Of a DNA stretch of 64,000 bases, positions 9,891-18,571 are shown one piece after another; positions within the stretch are counted from its first letter, which is position 1, and each line of letters starts with the position of its first letter. Below the pieces are notes generated by a model, which was given only the letters and a program-made list of their open reading frames with translations, did not search any database and was not told where the DNA came from. The position numbers were made by a program, and so were the translations under genes. The stretch is from Desulfovibrio sp. UIB00 (lineage in GTDB: Bacteria > Desulfobacterota > Desulfovibrionia > Desulfovibrionales > Desulfovibrionaceae), in NCBI RefSeq assembly GCF_022508225.1, contig NZ_JAETXJ010000001.1:496001-560000 (forward strand), read 5' to 3'.

Positions 9891-10778
9891 ATGTCTTTTT
9901 CGATCGATGTAGCCGCTATCCAGCGTATGGCGCTTGTGAAGGTGGACGGTGGCCTGGGCAGTCAAATGTGGCAATACGCCCTTTCGTTGGCTGTGGGGAA
10001 GCACAGTTCCTTTACGGTAAAACACGATTTGTCCTGGTTTCGCCATTACGGCAAAGATATACGCGGGGTCGAAAACAGGCTTTTTATCCTTAACCGCGTT
10101 TTTGCCAATATCAATCTGCGCTTTCCTTCTGAAAATGAACGTCTGTTCTTTCATATAGCTCTCAATCGCTATCCCGACAGTATTTGCAATTTTGATCCTG
10201 ATATCCTTGCCTTAAAACAGCCCACGTACCTCGGCGGCTATTATGTCAATGCGCAGTATGTAACCAGCGCGGAAAAAGAAATCCGCGAGGCCTATGTGTT
10301 TACGCCAGCGGTGCAAGAGAGCAATCAGGCCATGCTGCAAACCATACATGCCGCACCAATGCCGGTAGCCGTGCACGTACGACGCGGCGATTACATCGGC
10401 TCGATGCATGAGGTGCTCACCGTGCGGTATTTTGAACGCGCCTTCAAAATTCTGGCAGCGGCGTTGCAGCCAAAGCCAACTTTTTTTGTTTTTTCCAACG
10501 GCATGGAGTGGACAAAAAAAGCCTTCGCCGATCTTCCCTACGATTTTGTTTATGTGGATGCCAACGACAACGACAATGTCGCCGGGGATCTCTTTTTGAT
10601 GACGCAGTGTAAACACTTCATCATCTCAAACTCTTCGCTGAGCTGGTGGGGAGCCTGGCTTTCGCAGCGGGCGGAGAATAAAACCGTCATCATGCCCAGC
10701 AAGTGGCGTGGCGGCAAAAGCCCCATCCCGGGAGAATGCATGCGAGTGGAAGGCTGGCATATGTGCCCGGTAGAATAA
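9891..10778 (+). CDS. Family 11 glycosyltransferase (alpha-1,2-fucosyltransferase-like)
   Basis: Resembles GT11 alpha-1,2-fucosyltransferases. N-terminal VDGGLGSQMWQYALSLAVG is the family's GGLGNQ motif, the GDP-fucose binding motif is HVRRGDYIG, and the C-terminal FIISNSSLSWWGAWLS is characteristic. The protein is 295 residues, normal for the family, and has no membrane segment. The ATG at 9891 has AAAGGAG seven bases upstream; an in-frame start at 9867 lacks this. Members transfer L-fucose, or a related sugar, in alpha-1,2 linkage onto galactose in surface glycans. Runs of T near 10480 hint at slightly more AT-rich codon use than its neighbours, which could mean transfer. Confidence 0.82.
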   Translation: MSFSIDVAAIQRMALVKVDGGLGSQMWQYALSLAVGKHSSFTVKHDLSWFRHYGKDIRGVENRLFILNRVFANINLRFPSENERLFFHIALNRYPDSICNFDPDILALKQPTYLGGYYVNAQYVTSAEKEIREAYVFTPAVQESNQAMLQTIHAAPMPVAVHVRRGDYIGSMHEVLTVRYFERAFKILAAALQPKPTFFVFSNGMEWTKKAFADLPYDFVYVDANDNDNVAGDLFLMTQCKHFIISNSSLSWWGAWLSQRAENKTVIMPSKWRGGKSPIPGECMRVEGWHMCPVE

Positions 10779-10840
10779 CGGGCGCGCACCCTGCTTTCGC
10801 ATGTTTTTTTGCGGCAACAATCAGAGATACTGGGGGATGT

Positions 10841-11554
10841 GTGAAAAGTGAAGAAATGGCGCTGAAAGAAAGGTTTCTTCTGCGGTTTCTGGAAGTGGCG
10901 GAGCAGCTGCAAGATGGCGGGCGTTTCCTCTGTCGCAAGGAAGATCTGCACCCCTGCCTGAATGACGCGCAGGGCACGACCCCCTTTGACGCTCATTATA
11001 TCTACCATACGGCATGGGCGGCACGCGTCCTTGCTCGCACGCGGCCTGCAAGCCATATAGACATTTCTTCGAGCCTCTATTTTGTGTCTATTGCGTCGGC
11101 CTTTGTGCCCATCACGTTTTACGACTATCGCCCTGCCCCACTTACCCTTGGCAACCTGCGCTGCAAGCGGGCCGACCTTACCAGCCTCCCCTTTGCTGAC
11201 GAAAGTGTGGATTCCCTGTCGTGCATGCACGTTGTGGAGCATATTGGCCTTGAGCGCTACGGCGATCCTTTTTCCCCGCAGGGGGATATTACAGCCATGC
11301 GCGAACTGATGCGTGTTCTTGGCAAGGGGGGGCGTCTGCTCTTTGCTGTTCCCATCGGCGGGGTGGCAAAAATTCACTACAACGCCCACCGTATCTACAC
11401 ATATAGCTCGGTGTTAGAGGCCTTTGGTCCCCTGTGTCTTGAGGAATTCGCGCTTGTCACCGACAGGGGAGAATTCATTGCGCATGCCTCAGAAGCGGAA
11501 GCGCAGCAACAGAAGTACGGCTGCGGGTGCTTTCTTTTCAGAAAAAAGAACTAG
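10841..11554 (+). CDS. DUF268-type methyltransferase-like protein
   Basis: Resembles the DUF268 family, a branch of SAM-methyltransferase-like proteins found in glycan clusters. Features seen: SHIDISSSLYFVS (modified motif I), LPFADESVDSLSCMHVVEHIGLERYGDP (typical methyltransferase 11-like core), and RELMRVLGKGGRLLFAVPIG. I use the GTG at 10841, because GGGGGAT lies just upstream; an internal ATG at 10856 is possible, and a longer frame from 10703 would overlap the preceding gene by 76 bases. It ends the glycan cassette, 121 bases from the convergent fliR gene. Substrate unknown. Confidence 0.65.
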   Translation: MKSEEMALKERFLLRFLEVAEQLQDGGRFLCRKEDLHPCLNDAQGTTPFDAHYIYHTAWAARVLARTRPASHIDISSSLYFVSIASAFVPITFYDYRPAPLTLGNLRCKRADLTSLPFADESVDSLSCMHVVEHIGLERYGDPFSPQGDITAMRELMRVLGKGGRLLFAVPIGGVAKIHYNAHRIYTYSSVLEAFGPLCLEEFALVTDRGEFIAHASEAEAQQQKYGCGCFLFRKKN

Positions 11555-11675
11555 CCTGCATGCCGCCGGAACTGATGGGGGGCTGGCTGCGTCACTGGGG
11601 CCTTCTGCACTGACAATTTTTGGGATAGGGGCGACAGGAGAAGCAGGGGGACTTGCTTCGATTTTTGTCTGAGGC

Positions 11676-12467
11676 TTACTGGTACAGGGGACTCATGGAC
11701 CGCAGCAGGTTGATGAACAGGCCGTCCAGCCCCTGCACAAAGGATGCGATGCGGTCAGACATGATGACCATGAGCAGCCCCAGAAAGAAAAACCCCACCA
11801 TCACCTTGATGGGGAAGCCAAATTCCATAATGGGTATCTGCGGCGAGGTGCGGGCCATGAGGCCCAGCGACACTTCAACCATGAACAGGGCCACCATGAC
11901 CGGGGCTGCGATCTGCAAGGCCAGCACAAACATCTGCGAGGCCAGGTGCAGAACCTGGCGCAGCACCACTGGCCCGAGAAACAGCCCTCCCGGCGGCACA
12001 AGGTCAAATGAGGCCGCAAATCCCTTGATCATATACAAATGCCCGTCAAGGCTCAGAAAAACGAGCAGGGACACCATCCACAGAAAAAATGCCGTGACGC
12101 CCGTCTGGTTGCCGGTGAGCGGATCGGCAAAGTTGATCATGGTAAAGCCCATCTGAAAGCCCAGCAGCTCACCGCCCGCCTGAATGCCCATAAACAGAAA
12201 ATTGACGGCCATGCCAAGTACCAGACCCAGCACCATTTCTCCCAGCATCATGAGCGCCACGTCAAAGGGATGCGCAGGCAGTGCGGTGGCTGGGAGCGTG
12301 AGGTGCGGCCATACGCCCAGGCAAAAGACGATGGTTATGGCCGCCTTGACCTGCGTAGGGATGTTGTTGGTGGAAAAAATGGGCAGCATGAACATGACTA
12401 TGCTGACGCGCATCATGGTGAGCAGCAGGCTGAGCACGCTGGCCGGATCGTAGTTATAAACATCCAT
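11676..12467 (-). CDS. fliR: Flagellar export apparatus protein FliR
   Basis: Integral membrane component of the flagellar type III export gate. The 263-residue protein is almost wholly hydrophobic with several membrane helices and the conserved N-terminal pattern NYDPASVLSLLLTMMRVSIV; PLTGNQTGVTAFFLWMVSLLVFLSLDGH and the C-terminal PQIPIMEFGFPIKV segment are typical of FliR. The start is set at the ATG at 12467, although a TTG three codons upstream is possible. It is separated from the flhB/flhA genes (about 40 kb away in this window), where FliR often resides in other bacteria, and is divergent from a nitroreductase gene. Confidence 0.93.
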   Translation of the reverse strand: MDVYNYDPASVLSLLLTMMRVSIVMFMLPIFSTNNIPTQVKAAITIVFCLGVWPHLTLPATALPAHPFDVALMMLGEMVLGLVLGMAVNFLFMGIQAGGELLGFQMGFTMINFADPLTGNQTGVTAFFLWMVSLLVFLSLDGHLYMIKGFAASFDLVPPGGLFLGPVVLRQVLHLASQMFVLALQIAAPVMVALFMVEVSLGLMARTSPQIPIMEFGFPIKVMVGFFFLGLLMVIMSDRIASFVQGLDGLFINLLRSMSPLYQ

Positions 12468-12672
12468 GCTGATCAATTTGCAAAAAAGTTGCCAAATATT
12501 TCGTCACGCTGCTGACGCCCGGAGGGCAAGAGTGCGGAATGATTGGGGCGGTCAGCCTGGAATGGCTGCTATGTAATGCCTGCACTGAAAGGCTCCCGGT
12601 ATGGTTTGCTTGAAGCGTTCTGTCCTGCGTACTACTGTGACGCATCTCCTATCAATGCTGCAAGGGGACATT

Positions 12673-13590
12673 ATGGCTATTCCCACATCGCGCACGCAAA
12701 GCGCGGCCACAGTCTGCATAGAAACAGCACTCTGCACTGGCTGCGGCCAGTGCGTTGCCGTGTGCAAGGATTTTGGCCTGCGGCTTGAAGGCGGCAAGGC
12801 CAGTCGTGCCCCCCAACCTCTTTTTGGCTGCGTGGGTTGCGGTCATTGCATGGCTGTATGCCCAGCCGGGGCCATAACCGTGCAGGGCCGGGCGCTTGGG
12901 CCGGAAAATATGTTTGCCTTGCCGCCCAGGGGCAGCACCGCGAGTTTTGCTGCGTATTACGCCCTGCTGCGGCGGCGCAGAAGTGCGCGCGAATTCATGC
13001 CCGCCGAGGTGGAGCCGGAGCTGGTTGAACGCATCCTTGACGCAGCCCGTACTGCGCCCATGGGCGTACCACCCTCAGACGTCAATGTGCTTGTGCTGGA
13101 CAGCCGGGAGAAAAACCGCGCCTTCGCCAGTGATTTTTGCGCACACCTCAAAACTCTTGGCTGGCTCACTGCCCCCTGGTTTCTCGCGTTCATGCGCCCA
13201 TTCTGGGGCAAGGCCAATGACGGGCTGTTCCGCAATTTTGTGAAGCCTGCGCTGGCGGCGTTCACGTCTTCAATGGATGCGGGAAAAAATATTGTTACCT
13301 ATGATGCGCCTCTGGCAATATATTTTTACGGTTCGCCCTGGGCAGACCCAGCTGATCCGCTGGTGGCCGCATCCCTTGCCATGCTGGCGGGCGAGGCTTT
13401 GGGCCTTGGCACCTGCATGATAGGTTCCATACATCCTTTGTTGCAGTGGGGCGGCAGCGCTGCGCGTTTTCGCAAACGGCATGGCATCCGCTGCAAAAGC
13501 CGCGAGGGCGTGGTCGTGCTGTTTGGATATCCGAGCATCCACTATAACAAGGGTATTGAGCGGAGTTTTGCCTCGGTGCACAGGGCATAG
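12673..13590 (+). CDS. Ferredoxin-nitroreductase fusion protein
   Basis: A two-domain oxidoreductase. Residues about 15-75 hold a 2x[4Fe-4S] ferredoxin domain with CTGCGQCVAVC and CVGCGHCMAVCPAGA. Residues 95-300 are a nitroreductase-like FMN domain beginning with LLRRRRSAREFMPAEV, with AARTAPMGVPPSDVNVLVL and LGLGTCMIGSIH. This arrangement is common in anaerobes, where it couples ferredoxin-type electron supply to flavin chemistry; the natural substrate is not known. The start at 12673 has AAGGGG seven bases upstream. It stands alone, divergent from fliR and ended by a hairpin shared with cheV. Confidence 0.88.
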   Translation: MAIPTSRTQSAATVCIETALCTGCGQCVAVCKDFGLRLEGGKASRAPQPLFGCVGCGHCMAVCPAGAITVQGRALGPENMFALPPRGSTASFAAYYALLRRRRSAREFMPAEVEPELVERILDAARTAPMGVPPSDVNVLVLDSREKNRAFASDFCAHLKTLGWLTAPWFLAFMRPFWGKANDGLFRNFVKPALAAFTSSMDAGKNIVTYDAPLAIYFYGSPWADPADPLVAASLAMLAGEALGLGTCMIGSIHPLLQWGGSAARFRKRHGIRCKSREGVVVLFGYPSIHYNKGIERSFASVHRA

Positions 13591-13603
13591 ACATCATTTA
13601 TAT

Positions 13604-13636
13604 AAAAAGCGCCGCAGGATATGTTCCTGCGGCGCT
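13604..13636 (-). terminator. Terminator of cheV, probably shared with the nitroreductase gene
   Basis: AGCGCCGCAGGA (13608-13619) and its exact complement (13625-13636) form a 12-bp stem with a 5-base loop. On the minus strand the stem is followed by a T run (13604-13608). Confidence 0.85.
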
Positions 13637-13682
13637 GGCAAATTTGAGCGTGAGCTGGTTGGAGCAAGGTTGCTCCGGCCTT

Positions 13683-14636
13683 TTATTTGTTCAGTTTTTC
13701 TGAAATAACTTCGCGTATGATCTTGTTCAGGCCAGGGAGGTCCGGCTTGGAAACCTGCCTGTCTGCCCCCACCTTGACGCCTTTTTCATACAGCGCATCG
13801 GTGATGAGCGAAGAGAACAGGATGATGGGCAGAGTGCTGAGGCCGGGGGTTTCACGAATTTTTGCCGTGAGCATGTGTCCGTCCATTTCCGGCATTTCAA
13901 TGTCGGAAATAACCAGATGCACCACATCCGTGAGTTCCTTGCCCTTGGCCTGAGCTTCCTCACGGGTGCGCATCAAAAAATCCCAAGCGGCGCGCCCGCT
14001 GCCCACAGCCGTGACCTGAAAACCCGATTTTTCCAGCGATGACTGCATGACGTTACGCAGAGAGCTTGAATCGTCAGCCACCAGCAGGTGGAACTGTCCG
14101 GCGCCTTCAACGGGGGAGGTGTCCACCTCAACCTGCGACATGTCCAGCGTGCTGTCGAGGCTGGCGAGAATTTTTTCCATGTCCAGAATAAAAAGCACGC
14201 GATCCTGAATACGCAGAACGCCCGTGATGCTTTCGCGCGAGTATGTCTGCACGTACTGGTTCGGCGGTTCAATGCGATCCCAGGTCATGCGGTGGATGCT
14301 GGTGACGGAAGAGACCATAAACGCCGCCTGCACGCCGCTGAATTCGGTGACAATGACCTTGGTGTTTTCTTCCGTGGCCATTTCTTTGCCCAGCCATGCG
14401 GCAAGGTTCAATATGGGCAGCACCCTGCCGCGCAAATTGAACGTGCCAAGCACCGAAGGGTCGCACTTGCTGGGCACACTGGTGATATTGGGCAGTCGGA
14501 TGATTTCAAGCACCTTGGCAACGTTGATGCCGTAATGCCCGCTGTAAACCTTGCCGTCCGGCTGCTTTTCATCAATGATAAATTCAATAATTTCGAGTTC
14601 GTTATTGCTAACGTTCAGCAAGCTGTTTTGCGACAT
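13683..14636 (-). CDS. cheV: Chemotaxis scaffold CheV (CheW-receiver fusion)
   Basis: CheV-type coupling protein linking chemoreceptors to CheA. Residues about 10-165 form a CheW domain (YGINVAKVLEIIRLP, VLGTFNLRGRVLPILNLAAWLG, GVLRIQDRVLFILDMEKIL). Residues about 180-310 form a receiver domain with phospho-acceptor Asp in LVISDIEMPEMDGHMLT and a late Lys in QVSKPDLPG. The start at 14636 gives the expected N-terminus MSQNSLLNVSNNE; the in-frame start at 14675 adds 13 unconserved residues. It is cytoplasmic and monocistronic, lying between the terminator and nth. Confidence 0.9.
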   Translation of the reverse strand: MSQNSLLNVSNNELEIIEFIIDEKQPDGKVYSGHYGINVAKVLEIIRLPNITSVPSKCDPSVLGTFNLRGRVLPILNLAAWLGKEMATEENTKVIVTEFSGVQAAFMVSSVTSIHRMTWDRIEPPNQYVQTYSRESITGVLRIQDRVLFILDMEKILASLDSTLDMSQVEVDTSPVEGAGQFHLLVADDSSSLRNVMQSSLEKSGFQVTAVGSGRAAWDFLMRTREEAQAKGKELTDVVHLVISDIEMPEMDGHMLTAKIRETPGLSTLPIILFSSLITDALYEKGVKVGADRQVSKPDLPGLNKIIREVISEKLNK

Positions 14637-14759
14637 GGCTTTCCATCCTGTGCTGCGGAAGGCGTGGCTTTCCACCGATATCGTGTGCTCCGTTTACGGG
14701 AACCGCTGTTGAGATGTATCGGCAGGATATGCATTCCCTTAAGGCCTTTGTTCAAAAAC

Positions 14760-15437
14760 CTATTTGCGGCCCCTAGCGGGCTTGGCTGCCTTGGGCGGTT
14801 CACGCCGGGGGCAGAAGCTCAGCATTTCGCACGTGTCGCACAGGGGTTTGCGCGCATCGCACACTTCGCGCCCAAACCAGACCATGCGGTGGTTCACATC
14901 TCCCCATTCCTCGCGCGGAAAAAGTTTCATGAGGTCGCGCTCAATAGGTATGGGGTCGGTTTCGTCCGTCAGTCCCAGGCGGTAGGCAATGCGTTTTACA
15001 TGCGTATCAACCGCAAGGCCCTCGTTGATGCCGTATGCTCCAAACAGCACCACATTAGCTGTTTTGCGGGCAACGCCGGGGATGGTGACGAGGTCTTCAA
15101 TGCTTTTGGGAATCTGCCCGTCAAAAACATCACGCACACGCCGCGCTGCCCCCAGCAGATTTTTGGCCTTGCTGTGAAAAAATCCTGTGGGCCGGATGAC
15201 GCTTTCCAGTTCTTCCAGCGGGGCCTCTGCCAGGGCGGCAGGGGTGGGCCAGCGGCGGAACAGCTCCGGCGTAACGGTATTCACCCTGGCATCTGTGCAC
15301 TGTGCCGCCAGCACGGTGGCTACCAGCAGTTCCCATGCATTTTGGGCGTCCAGATGGGTGCGCGGGTGCGGATAGCGTTTTTGCAGGGCGGCAAGAACGT
15401 TCCGGGCCGTTGCCTGTGGGGATGATTTTACGCTCAT
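14760..15437 (-). CDS. nth: Endonuclease III
   Basis: Base-excision repair DNA glycosylase/AP lyase for oxidised pyrimidines. The helix-hairpin-helix with the catalytic Lys is seen in LVTIPGVARKTANVVLFG, the catalytic Asp in AVDTHVKRIAYRLGL, and the C-terminal [4Fe-4S] cluster loop in CDARKPLCDTCEMLSFC, with the correct C-x6-C-x2-C-x5-C spacing. At 225 residues it has the normal length, plus a short basic C-terminal tail (PPKAAKPARGRK). Confidence 0.95.
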   Translation of the reverse strand: MSVKSSPQATARNVLAALQKRYPHPRTHLDAQNAWELLVATVLAAQCTDARVNTVTPELFRRWPTPAALAEAPLEELESVIRPTGFFHSKAKNLLGAARRVRDVFDGQIPKSIEDLVTIPGVARKTANVVLFGAYGINEGLAVDTHVKRIAYRLGLTDETDPIPIERDLMKLFPREEWGDVNHRMVWFGREVCDARKPLCDTCEMLSFCPRREPPKAAKPARGRK

Positions 15438-15598
15438 GTCTCTTTATGCCACAGGGCGCGCATGCCCGCAAGCAAGAGCACTGGCAATGAGCATGACATA
15501 GTTCTTTGCACTGGAGCCAGTGCCGCCCCCGTTTGGCCACAGTATTGCGCTATGGGTGCAGGGTTTGTTTTTTCCCCAGCTACGTGTAGCATGCCTTC

Positions 15599-15943
15599 AT
15601 GGAACATGAGGAAATCAGCAAGGTTTTTCTGGTCTATATGACCACGCCCACCCAGGAAGAATCGCTGACGCTCGCGCACGAGCTGGTGCGCCTGCGGCTG
15701 GCAGCCGGGGTCAACATTGTGCCCGGCGCGCAGTCGGTTTACCGTTGGAAGGGCGAGGTGCACGAAGCCGAGGAATGCCTGCTGGTGGCCCAGGTGAGCG
15801 AAGCCGCATTGCCGTGTTTTATGGCAAAGGTGCGCGCCCTGCACAGTTATGAAGTTCCCTGCGTGGTCGCCATGCCCATTGCAGACGGCCATCAGCCTTT
15901 TTTGCGCTGGATTACAGAAAACAGTCTGCCGCCCACGGCCTGA
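15599..15943 (+). CDS. cutA: CutA-like divalent cation tolerance protein
   Basis: A 114-residue protein of the CutA1 family, small trimeric cytoplasmic proteins with a ferredoxin-like fold that have been linked to copper and other divalent-ion tolerance. Conserved features seen: VYMTTPTQEESLTLAHELVRLRLAAGVNIVPG, SVYRWKGEVHEAEECLLVAQ, and LHSYEVPCVVAMPI. The gene is short, preceded by a 160-base gap containing a small palindrome (15508-15523), and followed 35 bases later by a PfkB-type kinase with which it may be cotranscribed. Confidence 0.9.
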   Translation: MEHEEISKVFLVYMTTPTQEESLTLAHELVRLRLAAGVNIVPGAQSVYRWKGEVHEAEECLLVAQVSEAALPCFMAKVRALHSYEVPCVVAMPIADGHQPFLRWITENSLPPTA

Positions 15944-15978
15944 CCAACCTTCATCCGTCACGTCATCAAGAGGAAACT

Positions 15979-16932
15979 ATGTCCATCTATGTTTCAGGAT
16001 CACTGGCTTTTGACCGTATCATGACCTTCCCCGGCAGTTTTCAGGATCACATCCTGATGGACAAGCTGCACATGATCAACGTGAGCTTCATGGTGGACGG
16101 CATGGATGAACGGCGCGGCGGTTGCGCGGGCAATATTGCCTATTCTCTGGCCCTGCTTGGCGAAAAGCCCACCATTGTCGCCGCCGCAGGGCGCGACTTT
16201 GGCCCTTACGCCATTGTGCTGGAAAATATGGGGCTGCCGCTGGAAGGCATCCGTCGGGCGGAAGAAATTTTTACCGCCCTGTGCTACATCACCACCGACC
16301 TCAACAGCAACCAGATCACCGGTTTTTATCCCGGCGCCATGAGCCTCCCTGCCGACTACAGCTTCCCCGCCATTGATGCGGACAAGGACATTGCCATTAT
16401 CTCCCCCGGCAATGTGGAAGACATGCGCCGCCTGCCCGGATTTTACCGCGAAAAGGGCGTTCCCTATATTTTCGACCCCGGCCAGCAGTTGCCCGTGCTC
16501 ACCGGCAACGATCTGCTGGCAGCCATTGAAGGCTCCTTTGCCTGCATCACCAACGACTATGAACTGAACATGATCTGCAAGGCCACGGGCAAGAGCGAGG
16601 ACGAGCTGGTGGGCCGCACCTTGTGGCTTGTGACTACTCTCGGTGCGGACGGCGCGCTGGTGCGCGGCGCAGACGGCACAGAAACGCGCATTCCTGCGGT
16701 ACCTCCCCGTCAGATCCTCGACCCCACAGGCGCGGGTGACGCGCACCGCGCGGGCCTGCTCAAGGGCCTGCTGCACGGGCTTTCCATGCCCGAAGCCGCC
16801 AAGCTCGGCTCTGTGAGCGCCAGCTTCTGCCTTGAAAAAATGGGCACGCAGGAACACGAGTATTCGCCGGAAGTTTTCCGTCAGCGGTATGAGGCCGTGT
16901 TCGGCCCCCTGCCCGAAGGCATTCTGGCTTAA
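15979..16932 (+). CDS. PfkB-family carbohydrate/nucleoside kinase
   Basis: Ribokinase-like sugar or nucleoside kinase of 317 residues. The N-terminal PfkB signature is seen in DERRGGCAGNIAYSLALLG, and the C-terminal anion-hole/catalytic signature in DPTGAGDAHRAGLLKGLL. The family's usual aromatic residue after GAGD is His here. The general layout, including the MSIYVSGSLAFDRIMTFPG N-terminus, resembles bacterial proteins annotated as adenosine-kinase-like, but the substrate cannot be assigned. GAGGAAAC precedes the start. A VOC gene follows 57 bases downstream. Confidence 0.85.
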   Translation: MSIYVSGSLAFDRIMTFPGSFQDHILMDKLHMINVSFMVDGMDERRGGCAGNIAYSLALLGEKPTIVAAAGRDFGPYAIVLENMGLPLEGIRRAEEIFTALCYITTDLNSNQITGFYPGAMSLPADYSFPAIDADKDIAIISPGNVEDMRRLPGFYREKGVPYIFDPGQQLPVLTGNDLLAAIEGSFACITNDYELNMICKATGKSEDELVGRTLWLVTTLGADGALVRGADGTETRIPAVPPRQILDPTGAGDAHRAGLLKGLLHGLSMPEAAKLGSVSASFCLEKMGTQEHEYSPEVFRQRYEAVFGPLPEGILA

Positions 16933-16989
16933 GCGTCAGGCCGCCCCTGCGGCAGATGCCCCCAACGGGCTGTAAACCGGGAGTAAACC

Positions 16990-17448
16990 ATGCAGAACAA
17001 GCTTCCTGATGGTATACGGGTTCTGTTTGTGGCTGGTTTCGGCCCGGTAGTGGCCGACCCTGACGCAAGCGGCAAGCTGTACAGAAAGGTGCTGGGTCTG
17101 CCCCTGCGCCATGAAGAAGGTTACGAAGGCTATTGGCATTCCCAGTGTCTGGAGGGCGTAAAACATTTCGCCCTCTGGCCGCTGGAAAAGGCCGCGCTCT
17201 CCTGCTTTGGCGAGGAGGTCTGGCCGGAGCGTCTGCCTGTGCCGCAGGCCTGGCTAGAGCTTGATGTGGAAGATATTGTTTCCGCCACGCGCATTCTTGA
17301 GCAGAACGGCTATGAGCTGCTCCTCCGGCTGAAGGAAGAACCATGGGGGCAGACCGTCACCAGATTCCTCAGCCCGGAGGGTATCCTCATGGCTGTTACG
17401 CACACGCCCTTTTTGCGCGAGGCGGCTTCGGCGGAGGAAACGGCCTGA
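16990..17448 (+). CDS. VOC (glyoxalase/bleomycin-resistance fold) protein
   Basis: A 152-residue protein with one vicinal-oxygen-chelate domain: FGPVVADPDASGKLYRKVLGLPLRHEEGY, a central HFALWPLEKAALSCFG, and VSATRILEQNGYELLLRLKEEPWGQTVTRFLSPEGILMAVTHTP near the C-terminus. These resemble glyoxalase-superfamily members annotated only as VOC proteins, so no enzyme activity can be named. It begins after GGGAGTAAACC and is followed 13 bases later by a small membrane protein gene. Confidence 0.75.
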   Translation: MQNKLPDGIRVLFVAGFGPVVADPDASGKLYRKVLGLPLRHEEGYEGYWHSQCLEGVKHFALWPLEKAALSCFGEEVWPERLPVPQAWLELDVEDIVSATRILEQNGYELLLRLKEEPWGQTVTRFLSPEGILMAVTHTPFLREAASAEETA

Positions 17449-17461
17449 TCAGGGAGGCGGC

Positions 17462-17890
17462 ATGTACTACATTGCGCTGGTGGTATTTGCGGGCTGTATT
17501 GTGGCCCTGCAACCTCCCATCAACGCGGCCTTGAGCCGCACGGTGGGGCTGCTGGAAAGCGGGCTTATTTCTTTTGCCATCGGCGCGGTTTTTCTGGCTG
17601 TCCCTGTGCTGCTGATGGGGCGGGGCAATGTGTTCCGCGTATTTGAAACCCCTGTATGGCAGTGGGCTGGCGGGGTGCTGGGCGCGTTCATGGTTGTGAG
17701 CACAACCCTGGCCGCGCCGCGTATTGGCGTGCTGGCTACGCTGGTCGCCATGATTTTTGGCAACCTTGTTATGGCGGCCATTATTGACCACAACGGCTGG
17801 TTCGGCCTCAATGCCATCCCTTTTGACTGGCGCAGAATGCTTGGGCTGGTGTTGGTGCTGGCGGGCATTGCCCTTGTGGTGCGCCGCTGA
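17462..17890 (+). CDS. YdcZ/DUF606-type half-length DMT transporter
   Basis: A small integral membrane protein of 142 residues with about five hydrophobic segments, resembling the YdcZ (DUF606) branch of the drug/metabolite transporter superfamily. Features seen: an N-terminal helix ending in QPPINAALSR, and the conserved GGVLGAFMVVSTTLAAPRIG and GLVLVLAGIALVVRR helices. Such short proteins work as dimers; the substrate is unknown. It lies 13 bases after the VOC gene with GGGAGG upstream, suggesting cotranscription. Confidence 0.85.
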   Translation: MYYIALVVFAGCIVALQPPINAALSRTVGLLESGLISFAIGAVFLAVPVLLMGRGNVFRVFETPVWQWAGGVLGAFMVVSTTLAAPRIGVLATLVAMIFGNLVMAAIIDHNGWFGLNAIPFDWRRMLGLVLVLAGIALVVRR

Positions 17891-17946
17891 TAAAGCCTGC
17901 GGCGCGCGGCAGAAGCCCCGCGTTGCAGCAAAAATAAGGGAAAGAA

Positions 17947-18417
17947 ATGCGCGTTGATGCAGTGCGGGAGTTTTTGGCCCGTCACGGACTTGAAGAGGCA
18001 TACCGGGAGTTTGAAGTTTCAAGCGCCACCGTTGATCTGGCGGCTCAGGCCATTGGCTGCGAGCCGGGGCGCATTGCCAAGAGCCTCTCCATCAGCGTCA
18101 ACGACGCACCGATGGTGTTGGTGGTCATGGGCACGGCCCGGCTGGATAACCGCAAGTTCAAGGACTCCTTTCACGCCAAGGCCCGTTTTATCAAGCCTGA
18201 AGATCTGGAGGCCCAGGTGGGGCATCCCATGGGTGGCGTCTGCCCCTTTGCCCTGCCCGAGGGCGTTGCCGTGTATCTGGACGAAAGCCTCAGGCGCTAT
18301 GATCCTGTGTATCCGGCTGCGGGCGCGCCCAACAATGCCGCCAAGCTCACCCTGGCGGAGCTGGAGCGGATCACGGGCGGCGTGTGGGTGGACGTGTGCA
18401 AGAGTGAAGAAGCCTGA
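17947..18417 (+). CDS. YbaK/EbsC-type aminoacyl-tRNA deacylase
   Basis: A 156-residue protein of the YbaK/ProX editing superfamily. Family hallmarks are the GRIAKSLSISVN segment with the conserved Lys, VVMGTARLDNRKFKDSF, MGGVCPFALPEGVAVYLDES, and PAAGAPNNAAKLTLAEL. Relatives hydrolyse mischarged tRNAs such as Cys-tRNA(Pro); the exact tRNA target is not certain for this subgroup. The start is supported by AAGGGAAAGAA. The stop is followed by eight T residues but no obvious stem. Confidence 0.85.
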   Translation: MRVDAVREFLARHGLEEAYREFEVSSATVDLAAQAIGCEPGRIAKSLSISVNDAPMVLVVMGTARLDNRKFKDSFHAKARFIKPEDLEAQVGHPMGGVCPFALPEGVAVYLDESLRRYDPVYPAAGAPNNAAKLTLAELERITGGVWVDVCKSEEA

Positions 18418-18571
18418 TTTTTTTTGCTGATGCGCCCGTAGGATAATACTGCGTTGCGGCACGGGCCGTGCGTGAACCTGCGGGTGCAATGCCCTTTGCA
18501 GGCCGCGTCTGCGACCTCAGAGATGTTTTACCGTGTCGACAGGCAGATTGCGCTGGTCTGGTGCAGCATAA

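Noticed and set aside
14088..15425. 445-codon plus-strand frame across cheV and nth
   Set aside because: It spans two well-supported minus-strand genes and the gap between them, with no ribosome site and no recognisable domain.
15508..15523. 16-base palindrome between nth and cutA
   Set aside because: Short stem with a 2-base loop and no T run; too weak to call a terminator or operator on its own.
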